A stretch of DNA of 64,000 nucleotides from JAEKNW01 sp963677815 (GCA_963677815.1 OY782499.1:1674001-1738000); one strand, 5' to 3'; counted from the first letter of the stretch, positions 34,701 through 42,467 are shown. The notes: a model not told the origin generated them from the letters alone. A program made the numbers and translations.

Positions 34701-37700
34701 TACTCAACCGGTAAATAACAATTCTTATTCAGGAGGATTAATAGGTAGAAATTCTTCTTCAGGAGGACCTTCAACTATCTCATCTTGCTATACAAGTGTA
34801 TATATTACAGCACCAGCAAATGCCCGAAGAATAGGTGGTATAACAGGTTTTATGCTATCTGGCTGGTCAGATGTTACTGGTTATCCCATGTTAATAGAAA
34901 ATTGTTATTCACATGGAGCTTGTTATGGTGGTGATGAAATTGGTGGTCTAGTTGGTGTTGTTCAAGTTCATGCTAACGGTCAACTAATAACAATAAAAGA
35001 TTCTTATTCAACTGCTTATGTCGATCATAATCAGATGAGTGGAGGTGTAATTGGTAGAAGAATAGGTACTTCTGAAACTATTAACTGTTTTTGGAATGAT
35101 GATACATCAGGAGTAATATCAGGTGTTGGTGATGGGGATGAAACAGGTATTGAACAAAAAGATACTGAAGAACTACAAACTCTTTCCACATTTATTGATG
35201 CTGGTTGGGATTTCCAAGCTGAAACTGCTAACGGACAAGAAGATAATTGGACTTTTGTAGCTTTTGATTATCCTCACTTGGCTTGGGAAGGTTATACAAA
35301 TCAATTAACATCTCCTCCTCTTAATCTCCAAGCATCTGTTGAAGATGGTTCTATTATCCTCACTTGGTCTCCTCCTCAAGGGCAAGCTTCAGTAAGTAGA
35401 GCTTTCCTCGGATATAATGTTTATAGAGATGATATCCAAATCAATGCTCAAACTCTTTCAAATATGTATTATACTGATACAGACTTAGTCCATGACCAAA
35501 TATATACTTATTATGTAAGAGCTCTTTATGATGAAGGGGAATCAGAAGCTTCAAATACTATAGAAGCTCAAGCCATCTATCTTATCTTATCAGGTCAAGG
35601 AACAGAATCAAATCCATATTTAATCAATAATCTGACTGATCTATTTATCTTAAGTCAGAAAGACACATATTGGACATCTGGGACATATATCGAACAAACA
35701 GCTGATATTGATGCTTCAGATACGCAAAACTGGGATGGTGGTGCTGGATTTAGTCCGATAGGTATAAATTGGGATAATGCTTTTAAAGGCAATTTTAATG
35801 GCAATAATTTTGTTATATCTTACCTCTATATTGATAGACCGAATCGTAACTATGTAGGCTTGTTTGGTAACAATAGAAATGCAGTAATAACTAATGCTTG
35901 TATTGAAAATACTGATATCACTGGAAGAAATCGAGTCGGAGGCTTACTAGGTCAAACCTATCAATCAATTATAAGTAACTCATATTCAAACGGTTTAGTC
36001 AGTGGAGATTCAGAAGTTGGAGGTTTAGTTGGCTTTACTAATGAAACAACTATTAACAACTCATACTTCTCAGGTAATGTCAGTGGTGCTTCAGAGGTTG
36101 GAGGCTTGGTTGGTTCTGCTAATGGAACAACTATCAGCAATTCATACACCTCAGTTTCCGTGGATGGTAATTCGCATATTGGAGGCTTAGTCGGTTATGC
36201 TGATGGAATAACTATCAACGACTCACACTCCTCAGATAATGTCAGTGGTGATTCAATGGTCGGAGGCTTGGTAGGTTTTACTCATGTAACAGCAATCAAC
36301 AATTCATACTTTTCAGGTAATGTAAATGGAGATTCAGTGGTCGGAGGCTTGGTTGGTGCTTTATTTATGTGCTCAACTATCAGTAATTCATACGCCTTTG
36401 GATCAGTAAGTAGTAGTTCAGAGGCTGGTGGATTAATTGGTCATACTTTCGATTCAACTGTCAGTAATTCATACGCCTTTGGATCAGTAAGTAGTAGTTC
36501 AGAGGCTGGTGGATTAATTGGTCATACTTTCGATTCAACTGTCAGTAATTCTTTCTGGGATATCCAAACTTCCAATCAGACTACTAGTGCTGGTGGTACT
36601 GGCTTAACAACATCTCAGATGCAAACTCTGTCAACTTACCTTGATGCAGGTTGGGATTTCCAAACCGAAACTGATAATGGGACTGATGATATTTGGACAT
36701 TTGTAGCCAACGATTATCCTCATTTAGCTTGGGAAGGATTTACTAACCAATTGACTTCTCCACCTGTTAACTTAACATCGACTTTAAGTGATTCAGTAGT
36801 TGAGTTTATCTGGAATAAACCTCAAAATCAAAGTGTAAATGATCGCTCATTTTTAGGTTATAATGTGTATTGTGATGGACAGCTATTAAATGAAACTGCT
36901 CTTAGTGATACAACTTATAGTTATAGTTTCGATGAATCCTCAATAATCAATTACGAACATTCTTACTATGTTACAGCCTTGTATGATGAAGGAGAATCTG
37001 AAGCTTCAAATACCATAGATGTTATCTTGCTTCAACTAGTTCTTAGTGGACAGGGAAGTGAAAGTAATCCATATTTAATAGAGGATTTAGCTGATTTATA
37101 TATCTTAAGTAAGAATAACGACTACTGGGAATCTCAAGTCTTTCTAGAACAAACAGCAGATATAGATGCTAGCAATACTCAATATTGGAATGATGGTGCT
37201 GGATTTAGTCCGATAGGTATAAATTGGGATAATGCTTTTAAAGGCAATTATAATGGCAATAATTTTGTTATCTCCTCCCTCTATATTGATAGACCGAATC
37301 GTGACTATGTAGGCTTGTTTGGTAACAATAGAAATGCAATAATAACTAATGCATGTATTGAAAATGCTGAGATTCATGGAGATGAACGTGTCGGAGGTTT
37401 ACTAGGTCAAAGCTATCAATCAATTATAAGTAATTCATATTCAAACGGTTTAGTCAGTGGAGATTCAGAAGTTGGAGGTTTAGTTGGCTTTACTAACGAA
37501 ACAACTATTAACAACTCATACTTCTCAGGTAATGTCAGTGGTGCTTCAGAGGTTGGAGGCTTGGTTGGTTCTGCTAATGGAACAACTATCAGCAATTCAT
37601 ACACCTCAGTTTCCGTGGATGGTAATTCGCATATTGGAGGCTTAGTCGGTTCTGCTGATGGAATAACTATCAACAACTCACACTCCTCAGATAATGTCAG

Positions 37701-39465
37701 TGGTGATTCAGAAGTTGGAGGCTTAGTCGGTGTAACTTTCGAATCAACTATCAACAATTCATACGCCTTTGGATCAGTAATTGGAGAATCAGAGGTCGGA
37801 GGCTTGGTCGGTGCTTCATCTATGTACTCAATTATCAGTAATTCTTACTCTACAGGATTAGTAAGTGGTAATTATTCTCTGGGAGGCTTAGTCGGTGTTA
37901 CTTTCGAATCAACTATCAACAATTCATACGCCTTAGGATCAGTAAGTGGTAATTATTCTCTGGGAGGCTTAGTAGGTGCTTTATTTATGGGCTCAACTAT
38001 CAGTAATTCTTACTCTACAGGGTTAGTAAGTGGTAATTCAGAGGCTGGTGGCCTAATTGGTTACAGTCAATACTCAACTGTCAGCAATTCATTCTGGGAT
38101 ATCCAAACTTCCAATCAGACTACTAGTGCTGGTGGTACTAGCTTAACAACATCTCAGATGCAAACACTGTCAACTTACCTTGATGCAGGTTGGGATTTTG
38201 CTGATGAAATCAATAATGGAATAGAAGATATTTGGACTTTTGTAGCCAATGATTACCCACATTTGACTTGGGAATATAGTTTTGTAAATGCTATGTTTGA
38301 AGCAGATGTAACGCGTCAGCTTACTAATCAAGTAATCCAATTCTCAAGTAATTCAACTGGACAAATTGATTATTATGAATGGGATTTTGATAATGATGGT
38401 TTTATCGATTCTTATGATGAAAACCCTTCTTATAGTTATAGTCAGGAAGGGATTTATACAGTAGCATTAACAGTAAGCAATGATAATCAGGAGAGTGATA
38501 CTCTTATCCTGGAAGATTATATTGAAATAGTTTCTTGTGATATCCAAGCTGGACTTTTTGCTCATTATCCTTTTACTAGCAATGCTAATGATGAAAGTGG
38601 TAACCTTCTAAATGCTGATGTCTATGGGGCAAGTTTGACCACAGACAGGTTTGGAAACGAGGATTCTGCTTATGAATTTGATGGTGTAGATGATTATATA
38701 GACTGTCCTGATGGTTTTGCAGACTTTTCAAATGGGATTACGATATCATATTGGTCTTACCAAGAAGCTTTTAATAGTTGGTCTAGAATTATTGATTTTG
38801 GTAATGGCTCTCGTTCTGATAACATTATTTTGACCCCAGCAGCTCTAGGCTCAAATTCCTTACAATTCCAAGTCTATAGAGGTTCTTCTTCAAGCAATAT
38901 TAGACTTCCAAATGTTATTGACTTGAATAATTGGACTTTTTGGCTTGCTGAAATAGATGTTTCAGGATATGCTAAGGTCTATAAGAATAATGTCTTAATT
39001 GGTCAAGGAAATATAGGAATTCCTAATAACATAGAAAGAATTAATAACTATATCGGTAGGTCAAATTGGGCTGCTGATGGTTATTATCAAGGTAAAATTG
39101 ATGATTTAAGAATCTATAATAGATTATTATTTGCTCAAGAAAGAGAGCAACTCTATAGCTATAGTGAAACTATTGATAGCCCAACAAACCTTACTATTGT
39201 TAGTCAAGGTGAACAGCTTGTTTTATCCTGGGAAGAAGTAATAGGAGCTACATCCTATAAAATATTTGCATCTGACTTCCCAAACGGAGAATTTGTCGAT
39301 GTTACTGCACAAGGTATTTTTGATGACCAAGCAAGTATATCTTACATCCCTTATTCATCTAAAAGTAATAGTAACAATGGTTCAGCAAGATTAAGAAATA
39401 ATTTATCTTGGATAATTGACTCTAATTCTGGAAGAAAATTCTACAAGATAAAAGCTGTTCAATAA
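31786..39465 (+). CDS. Giant secreted surface protein with fibronectin III, GLUG, PKD and LamG-like domains
   Basis: The 2559-residue protein has a Sec signal peptide (about 1-20). An opening beta domain with YGDGWNG (to about residue 125), a fibronectin-like domain (to about 205) and a MAM/jelly-roll-like domain (215-385, PYTEDFEDDW) follow. Then come four cycles of one fibronectin type III domain plus a block of GLUG motifs (GGLVG repeats). A PKD domain (about 2165-2250, YEWDFDNDGF), a LamG/concanavalin-like domain (about 2255-2470, YEFDGVDDYIDC) and a C-terminal fibronectin-like domain ending RKFYKIKAVQ complete it. Such proteins act as adhesins or carbohydrate binders. No type IX tail is recognisable. 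GGGAGAG lies before the ATG. Internal copies are nearly identical (see findings). Confidence 0.9.
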   Translation: MKRLGVIYILLFIVIASLSSLQYSVELVDTYGDGWNGGNLTVNVNGTAVLSELTIESGGGPQNHNFQVTYGDLIETVYTAGSWANENEYSLKNEENNVCAESGSGGAIPENISYTVPLEGTPAPPLLLAPTDTQVNCTNPVNLVWSIDENTYISDVLIADNPEFSQETYLGDVVSPYQVNLEAGTRYYWKVKARGYNGLETESSVFSFITEFDVIGEFPYTEDFEDDWYNSPSAPLAWQQIVVSGTNNWVQSSVNPHSGSYCAKAPYHTNGGEHLLITPSFALEENTSYLLKFWIKGHSTYPTDLKVQIGESNYDGEEDFVEDLAYYVTGDNMPTEWTEETLEISGYNGNYSIAFRAIDDDGLYVFLDDVEFSEPYPILLEAQANIGTINLTWSPPTENTRLRNLLGYNVYRDNLQINASILSNTEYEDNDITHGDIYEYYVQALYQDEETKESNRVQVLAVEYYLEGEGTEENPYIVEDLDDLYCLSSTISYWQSGLYIEQMADIDATETQIWNDGLGFSPIGNYYDKFEANYNGNGCVISNLYINRPETSRIALFGEINNGSITNVGLTNVNFTGDQNVGALVGVASYSDISCCYSTGLVTGTYTIGGLMGSCDWDSSLENSYSLVNVTSTNYRSGGLVGTSSSSTISNCFSAGLVDGNTGVGGLVGVSSSTITNCFWDTESSNQASSQGGTGLPSNQMKDPLTYMNAGWDFSGEVANGEEEIWTINGNDYPHLSSEFIAPPRNLTASIANVGEIHLTWSAPEPELVSGRAILGYNIYRNDIQINESTIETTSFSDTNVQNNQVYSYYVSAIFHEGQSIGSNTVEINYSLLLGQGTENSPYLIENLYDLFILSQLEYYWSDNYHFEQTTDIDASDTQNWDDGAGFSPIGTEDIPFIGTYNGNHYSISNLYIDRVNTDNVGLFGKVYNAYLENITLIDVFIKARSRVGSLAGISTNSDYYGCSASGQLIVSTQPVNNNSYSGGLIGRNSSSGGPSTISSCYTSVYITAPANARRIGGITGFMLSGWSDVTGYPMLIENCYSHGACYGGDEIGGLVGVVQVHANGQLITIKDSYSTAYVDHNQMSGGVIGRRIGTSETINCFWNDDTSGVISGVGDGDETGIEQKDTEELQTLSTFIDAGWDFQAETANGQEDNWTFVAFDYPHLAWEGYTNQLTSPPLNLQASVEDGSIILTWSPPQGQASVSRAFLGYNVYRDDIQINAQTLSNMYYTDTDLVHDQIYTYYVRALYDEGESEASNTIEAQAIYLILSGQGTESNPYLINNLTDLFILSQKDTYWTSGTYIEQTADIDASDTQNWDGGAGFSPIGINWDNAFKGNFNGNNFVISYLYIDRPNRNYVGLFGNNRNAVITNACIENTDITGRNRVGGLLGQTYQSIISNSYSNGLVSGDSEVGGLVGFTNETTINNSYFSGNVSGASEVGGLVGSANGTTISNSYTSVSVDGNSHIGGLVGYADGITINDSHSSDNVSGDSMVGGLVGFTHVTAINNSYFSGNVNGDSVVGGLVGALFMCSTISNSYAFGSVSSSSEAGGLIGHTFDSTVSNSYAFGSVSSSSEAGGLIGHTFDSTVSNSFWDIQTSNQTTSAGGTGLTTSQMQTLSTYLDAGWDFQTETDNGTDDIWTFVANDYPHLAWEGFTNQLTSPPVNLTSTLSDSVVEFIWNKPQNQSVNDRSFLGYNVYCDGQLLNETALSDTTYSYSFDESSIINYEHSYYVTALYDEGESEASNTIDVILLQLVLSGQGSESNPYLIEDLADLYILSKNNDYWESQVFLEQTADIDASNTQYWNDGAGFSPIGINWDNAFKGNYNGNNFVISSLYIDRPNRDYVGLFGNNRNAIITNACIENAEIHGDERVGGLLGQSYQSIISNSYSNGLVSGDSEVGGLVGFTNETTINNSYFSGNVSGASEVGGLVGSANGTTISNSYTSVSVDGNSHIGGLVGSADGITINNSHSSDNVSGDSEVGGLVGVTFESTINNSYAFGSVIGESEVGGLVGASSMYSIISNSYSTGLVSGNYSLGGLVGVTFESTINNSYALGSVSGNYSLGGLVGALFMGSTISNSYSTGLVSGNSEAGGLIGYSQYSTVSNSFWDIQTSNQTTSAGGTSLTTSQMQTLSTYLDAGWDFADEINNGIEDIWTFVANDYPHLTWEYSFVNAMFEADVTRQLTNQVIQFSSNSTGQIDYYEWDFDNDGFIDSYDENPSYSYSQEGIYTVALTVSNDNQESDTLILEDYIEIVSCDIQAGLFAHYPFTSNANDESGNLLNADVYGASLTTDRFGNEDSAYEFDGVDDYIDCPDGFADFSNGITISYWSYQEAFNSWSRIIDFGNGSRSDNIILTPAALGSNSLQFQVYRGSSSSNIRLPNVIDLNNWTFWLAEIDVSGYAKVYKNNVLIGQGNIGIPNNIERINNYIGRSNWAADGYYQGKIDDLRIYNRLLFAQEREQLYSYSETIDSPTNLTIVSQGEQLVLSWEEVIGATSYKIFASDFPNGEFVDVTAQGIFDDQASISYIPYSSKSNSNNGSARLRNNLSWIIDSNSGRKFYKIKAVQ
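35755..36250 (+). repeat. Intragenic long repeat, copy 1 of the GLUG block
   Basis: This segment is almost identical to about 37210-37705, 1455 bases (485 codons) downstream, including silent positions. The best-conserved core is about 35961-36240. Confidence 0.85.
36381..36542 (+). repeat. Perfect 81-bp tandem duplication (27 codons)
   Basis: Units 36381-36461 and 36462-36542 are identical base for base and in frame, inside a GLUG block. This points to very recent slippage. Confidence 0.95.
37210..37705 (+). repeat. Intragenic long repeat, copy 2 of the GLUG block
   Basis: This is the downstream partner of 35755-36250, with only scattered differences. Confidence 0.85.
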
Positions 39466-39473
39466 GTAATTTC

Positions 39474-39503
39474 TAGAGAGTGAAGCACCTGCTTCACTCT
39501 CTA
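39474..39503 (+). terminator. Hairpin terminator after the giant surface-protein gene
   Basis: TAGAGAGTGAAGC pairs perfectly over 13 bp with its complement around a 4-base ACCT loop. The downstream run is AT-rich rather than pure T. Confidence 0.75.
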
Positions 39504-39531
39504 ATTATATTCTTCTCGGCTTAAAAGCAGT

Positions 39532-39589
39532 CTTGATTGTTACTCTCTCAATAAGTTTCCAATGAAGTATTGAGATAGTAACAATCAAG
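39532..39589 (-). repeat. 58-bp near-perfect palindrome, copy 2 (opposite orientation)
   Basis: Arms start CTTGATTGTTACTC, as at 21367, with one arm mismatch. The spacer reads GTTTCCAATG, the reverse complement of the CATTGGAAAC spacer of copy 1. Confidence 0.85.
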
Positions 39590-39692
39590 CTTCTGATAGA
39601 AACAAATATTGATTATTTATGGCTCAAGTTCAAGTATGGTGGAAAAATTTAGTAAAATATAAAATTTTATCATTAGTGTGATTATCCAAAGT

Positions 39693-39946
39693 ATCCCTGA
39701 AAGGGATTAATAATTTAGCCTGGGGTAAGATCCTATAAGGATCGTCACCCCAGGAACAATATCCAAAATTACGACCTAACCCTGTAAGGGTTTAATATAA
39801 TGGTAACTAATTATAATATTAAATCATTGGTATATATGTTTTTATTAAACCCTTACAGGGTTAGGCTTTTTATATACATCATTACCCAGGGTTGCAATCC
39901 CTTCAGGATTTTACCCTGGGCTAAACTATTAATCCCCTTTAGGGAT
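39693..39946. repeat. About 250-bp imperfect inverted repeat of two palindromic composite units
   Basis: The left arm (39693-39797) and right arm (39843-39946) are the same approximately 105-base composite in opposite orientation. Their inner 23 bases are identical (containing CCCTTACAGGG). The outer 60 bases are about three quarters identical, with matching small hairpins (for example CCTGGGGT/ACCCCAGG at 39719-39753). Paired changes in the arms keep the hairpins. Confidence 0.8.
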
Positions 39947-40110
39947 ATAAGACCTATCCTTTCAGGATTATGTCTTATTCTGCTAAAATAATACTATCAA
40001 TAGTAACTTATAATCAGTAAACTACTGTAATACAATATCTAGTGCAAAATAATGCAACATAATTTCCACCAGACTTGAACTTGAGCCGATTAAAATGTCA
40101 GAAGATTCGA

Positions 40111-40142
40111 AAAAGCTCCTTTAGGAGCGACATCTTTGTAGA
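40111..40142 (-). repeat. CTACAAAGAT-family palindromic repeat, copy 3
   Basis: On the minus strand this reads CTACAAAGATGTCGCTCC, then TAAA, then GGAGCTTTT. It is nearly the same as copy 1 at 20915. Confidence 0.75.
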
Positions 40143-40162
40143 TTAAAATGTCACAAAGACCT

Positions 40163-40192
40163 AAAAAGCTACAGAGTAGCGACTTTACAAAG
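40163..40192 (-). repeat. CTACAAAGAT-family palindromic repeat, copy 4 (diverged)
   Basis: On the minus strand it reads CTTTGTAAAGTCGCTACTC and then TGTAGC. The hairpin arms match those of copy 2. A bare GCTCC-TCT-GGAGC hairpin lies nearby at 40264-40276. Confidence 0.65.
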
Positions 40193-40341
40193 CTCTTACT
40201 TCTTTCATACAGAACCAGTTTTTTTATCAAATTTTAATTTTAAGGGGTTTGTCAACAGCCTGTGCTCCTCTGGAGCTATGAGGATATTAAGCTACATCAT
40301 TTACTATTATATCTAGCTCCCACTCTACTTTAGGGAGAGCC

Positions 40342-40545
40342 TTATTTATCTACTTGATAACCTGCATCTTCAATCACTTTAATTACTTGGTCAAGAGATA
40401 TTTCTCCTTTAACTTTCACTTCTTTTTTCTTGAGATTAAATTTAATATTTTTAATCTCTTCTAAACCTTCAAGGGCTTTAGTGATAGTAGCTACGCAATG
40501 GTTACAATTCATATTTACAACAGTAATCTTATGTGTATTAATCAT
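40342..40545 (-). CDS. Heavy-metal-associated (HMA) domain protein, CopZ-like
   Basis: The 67-residue protein is one HMA domain: TVVNMNCNHCVATITKALEGL with the CxxC metal site (residues 14 and 17) and the usual beta-alpha-beta spacing to VIEDAGYQV. Such proteins carry Cu(I) or Zn(II) to ATPases or permeases. It starts 1 base after the end of the upstream permease gene, so both form an operon and presumably share a metal. Confidence 0.88.
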   Translation of the reverse strand: MINTHKITVVNMNCNHCVATITKALEGLEEIKNIKFNLKKKEVKVKGEISLDQVIKVIEDAGYQVDK

Positions 40546-40546
40546 T

Positions 40547-41608
40547 TTAACTCCTTTTAAACAATTTTGATTTAATATATTTTCCTAAAGATAGGATGAA
40601 AAATATTGAGAAAATTATTGTTAATGACATGATCCATACATTGTTTTCTGAATGGACTTGAATTTCTTGTAAATTGCTAGGTTTTGGAAAGTTAGTTATC
40701 TGATATATGTAGTTAACTATTAGTCCTCCAATTACACCAGTAATGGTTATTACTGTTAAATAGATATAAATTATTTTCCTCCCCATAGACCTAGCTATCA
40801 AGGTTATCGTAGCAATGTTTGTAGCTGGACCAACAACTAAAAAAACAAAGATAGCTCCTGGTAACAAACCTTTACTAAAGAGGGCTAGGGCAATAGGTAG
40901 GGAACTTGTATCGCATACATAAAGAGGAATACCAATGACAAGGACTAAGAGTATCTGATAAGCATAATTCCCTTGCACATAATCAAACATGGCATTAGGT
41001 ATAATAGAGATAAAACCTGCTAAGATAATCCCTAGGAAAAGCTGAGGAGCTAAATCATCCAGAAACTCTATGTAGGAATAATGGAAGAATTCTTTGAATT
41101 TATTCCTGTTTAAATTAGATGTTGATGTTGAAGAGCAGGAGGAACAGCAGGATGAAGTAGAACAAGAAGACTTAACTTTCTCTAAAGGTAACTCTTCATC
41201 AGAATTAGAAAATAAATCTGTAACAAGTCCTCCAGTAATCCCAGACAACAAAGCATAGATTGGTTTAAAAATAGCAAAAATAGGACCTAGCATGGCATAA
41301 GTCGGCACAAGATTATCAATACCAGTTTGAGGTGTAGAAATCAAGAAGGAAACCGTAGCTCCTGAAGAAGCTCCACTTTTCTTTAATTCAAAAGCTGTAG
41401 GAATTACTCCACAAGAACACAAGGGCATGGGTACACCTAAAAGTGCTGCTCTGACAGAAGACCAGAAGCCTTTTCTACCAAGATATTTTGAAATGAAGTC
41501 GGCACCAATAAATATATGTAGTATTCCTGCAAAGGTAAGACCTATTAATAAATAGGGGGCTATACTCAGGTAAACTTCATAAATTGAGTTAATTATGTTG
41601 TTAAACAT
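40547..41608 (-). CDS. Permease of the SO_0444-type Cu/Zn efflux family (PF03773-like)
   Basis: The 353-residue protein has about eight membrane helices in two halves. It shows the family signature PMPLCSCGVIPTAFELKKSG in the first half and GIPLYVCDTSSLPIA in the second. A Cys- and Ser-rich cytoplasmic loop (SSCSTSSCCSSCSS, about residues 147-160) probably binds metal. These features fit SO_0444-type copper/zinc exporters better than ArsP. An HMA protein is encoded next in the operon. AGGAG precedes the start, and a perfect 20-bp palindrome lies 47 bases upstream. Confidence 0.82.
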   Translation of the reverse strand: MFNNIINSIYEVYLSIAPYLLIGLTFAGILHIFIGADFISKYLGRKGFWSSVRAALLGVPMPLCSCGVIPTAFELKKSGASSGATVSFLISTPQTGIDNLVPTYAMLGPIFAIFKPIYALLSGITGGLVTDLFSNSDEELPLEKVKSSCSTSSCCSSCSSTSTSNLNRNKFKEFFHYSYIEFLDDLAPQLFLGIILAGFISIIPNAMFDYVQGNYAYQILLVLVIGIPLYVCDTSSLPIALALFSKGLLPGAIFVFLVVGPATNIATITLIARSMGRKIIYIYLTVITITGVIGGLIVNYIYQITNFPKPSNLQEIQVHSENNVWIMSLTIIFSIFFILSLGKYIKSKLFKRS

Positions 41609-41654
41609 TAAATTCTCCTATAAATCGGTTAATAATAAGAAATCTTGCCCTTAT

Positions 41655-41674
41655 ACTGAATAAGCTTATTCAGT
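41655..41674. promoter_or_regulatory. Perfect 20-bp palindrome, candidate operator of the metal-efflux operon
   Basis: ACTGAATAAGCTTATTCAGT is self-complementary over its whole length and lies 47 bases before the permease start. The TGAATA/TATTCA halves recall operators of ArsR/SmtB metal sensors, though the spacing is 2 bases longer than in SmtB sites. No regulator gene is adjacent. Confidence 0.5.
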
Positions 41675-41844
41675 TAATTTTATCATATAGAATATATAAA
41701 TAAACTCTTTAAGCAAATTATATTACTTGAAAGTTGTAGATAAACCCTTAAACCTGAATAATGCAATAAATCTTTGAGAATAGCACTATATTCTTATGCA
41801 AAAGTAACTTACATAATTTCTTCCGAAAATATATTATTTAATTT

Positions 41845-41984
41845 AAGGAATCACCCCCTGTATCCCCCTCAAAGAAGGGGATTATATGGGAGTAAAGGAA
41901 TCACCCCCTGTATCCCCCTCAAAGAAGGGGATTATATGGGAGTAAAGGAATCACCCCCTGTATCCCCCTCAAAGAAGGGGATTT
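41845..41984 (+). repeat. Three tandem copies of a 50-bp unit
   Basis: Units begin AAGGAATCACCCCCTGTATC at intervals of exactly 50 bases. The first two are complete and identical, and the third stops after AAAGAAGGGGATT. Each carries a CCCC/GGGG hairpin. There are no variable spacers. Confidence 0.9.
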
Positions 41985-42013
41985 GCTAAAACAATCTCGG
42001 AGAGATGAAGATA

Positions 42014-42090
42014 TAATAGGCAGGGCTCGAAGACCCTGTTAACTATGAACAACAAGAGAGTTAGTCCTGCAAGGACGATAATAATATAAA
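42014..42090 (+). repeat. Composite palindromic repeat, copy B
   Basis: It begins TAATAGGCAGGG like the segment at 20766. It has the same order of blocks: a CAGGG/CCCTG hairpin, TATGAA, a TTAG(C/T)CCTG stretch and a GGACGATAA end. Confidence 0.6.
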
Positions 42091-42240
42091 AGAGGTAACA
42101 TGGAATTTATTCAAGGGATTATTCTTATTTTCGCCCCTTCAGGGCTGGGATATGTTTTGTTGATATAGCAGTATCTTCGAACACTGCCTATTATATTTTC
42201 GCTCCTCTGGAGCTTAGGGGTAATTTTATTACTTTCTGAT

Positions 42241-42266
42241 CTACAAAGATTTCGCTCTTCTGGAGC
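42241..42266 (+). repeat. CTACAAAGAT-family palindromic repeat, copy 5
   Basis: CTACAAAGATTTCGCTC is followed by TTCTGGAGC. Two related bare hairpins lie just upstream, GCCC/GGGC at 42133-42145 and GCTCC-TCT-GGAGC at 42201-42213. Confidence 0.65.
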
Positions 42267-42330
42267 AAATTATATTACTTACTGAATTTTTTAGAAAATT
42301 TATCTAATTTGCAAGGATAGTAAAAATAAT

Positions 42331-42359
42331 TTGACAAGACAAATCAAACTGCATATACT
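42331..42359 (+). promoter_or_regulatory. Strong sigma70-type promoter of the polysaccharide operon
   Basis: TTGACA at 42331-42336, a 17-base spacer and TATACT at 42354-42359 (5 of 6 consensus) precede the first glycosyltransferase gene, with a leader of about 100 bases. Confidence 0.8.
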
Positions 42360-42467
42360 GTCATTAGATGAGTGATAAGTACATAAGCATATCAAGTATC
42401 TTTAAGACAAGAAAGCAAGATATTGAAAAATAATGATATGCATTTCAAAAAAAACTTGGGGTGAAAA

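Larger units (their letters stand above)
39504..40341. other. Gene-free palindrome-rich intergenic region (ii)
   Basis: No credible gene lies here. The span holds the 58-bp palindrome, the 250-bp inverted repeat and two or three CTACAAAGAT-family units. A hairpin CTCCC/GGGAG at about 40316-40337 just after the HMA gene may end the minus-strand transcript. Confidence 0.7.
41675..42330. other. Gene-free palindrome-rich intergenic region (iii)
   Basis: No credible gene lies here. The span holds the 50-bp tandem units, composite repeat B and three hairpins. An open frame at 41774-41989 only reads through the 50-bp repeats. Confidence 0.7.

Noticed and set aside
37416..37757. Minus-strand open frame (113 codons) and its partner at 35961-36149
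   Set aside because: Both are antisense shadows of the GLUG repeats. Their similarity to each other comes from the plus-strand duplication.
39800..39991. Open frame of 63 codons in the palindromic region
   Set aside because: It lies within the large inverted repeat, has no ribosome site and only mirrors the repeat composition.
41845..41984. CRISPR array
   Set aside because: The units are directly adjoining and identical with no variable spacers, and no cas genes are present.
41774..41989. Open frame of 71 codons with repeated peptide
   Set aside because: It only reads through the 50-bp tandem repeat, whose period is not a multiple of three, and has no ribosome site or homology.
20590..42467. 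Insertion sequence or integrative element around the repeat arrays
   Set aside because: No transposase, integrase, terminal repeats with target duplication or att-like pair could be found in the window.
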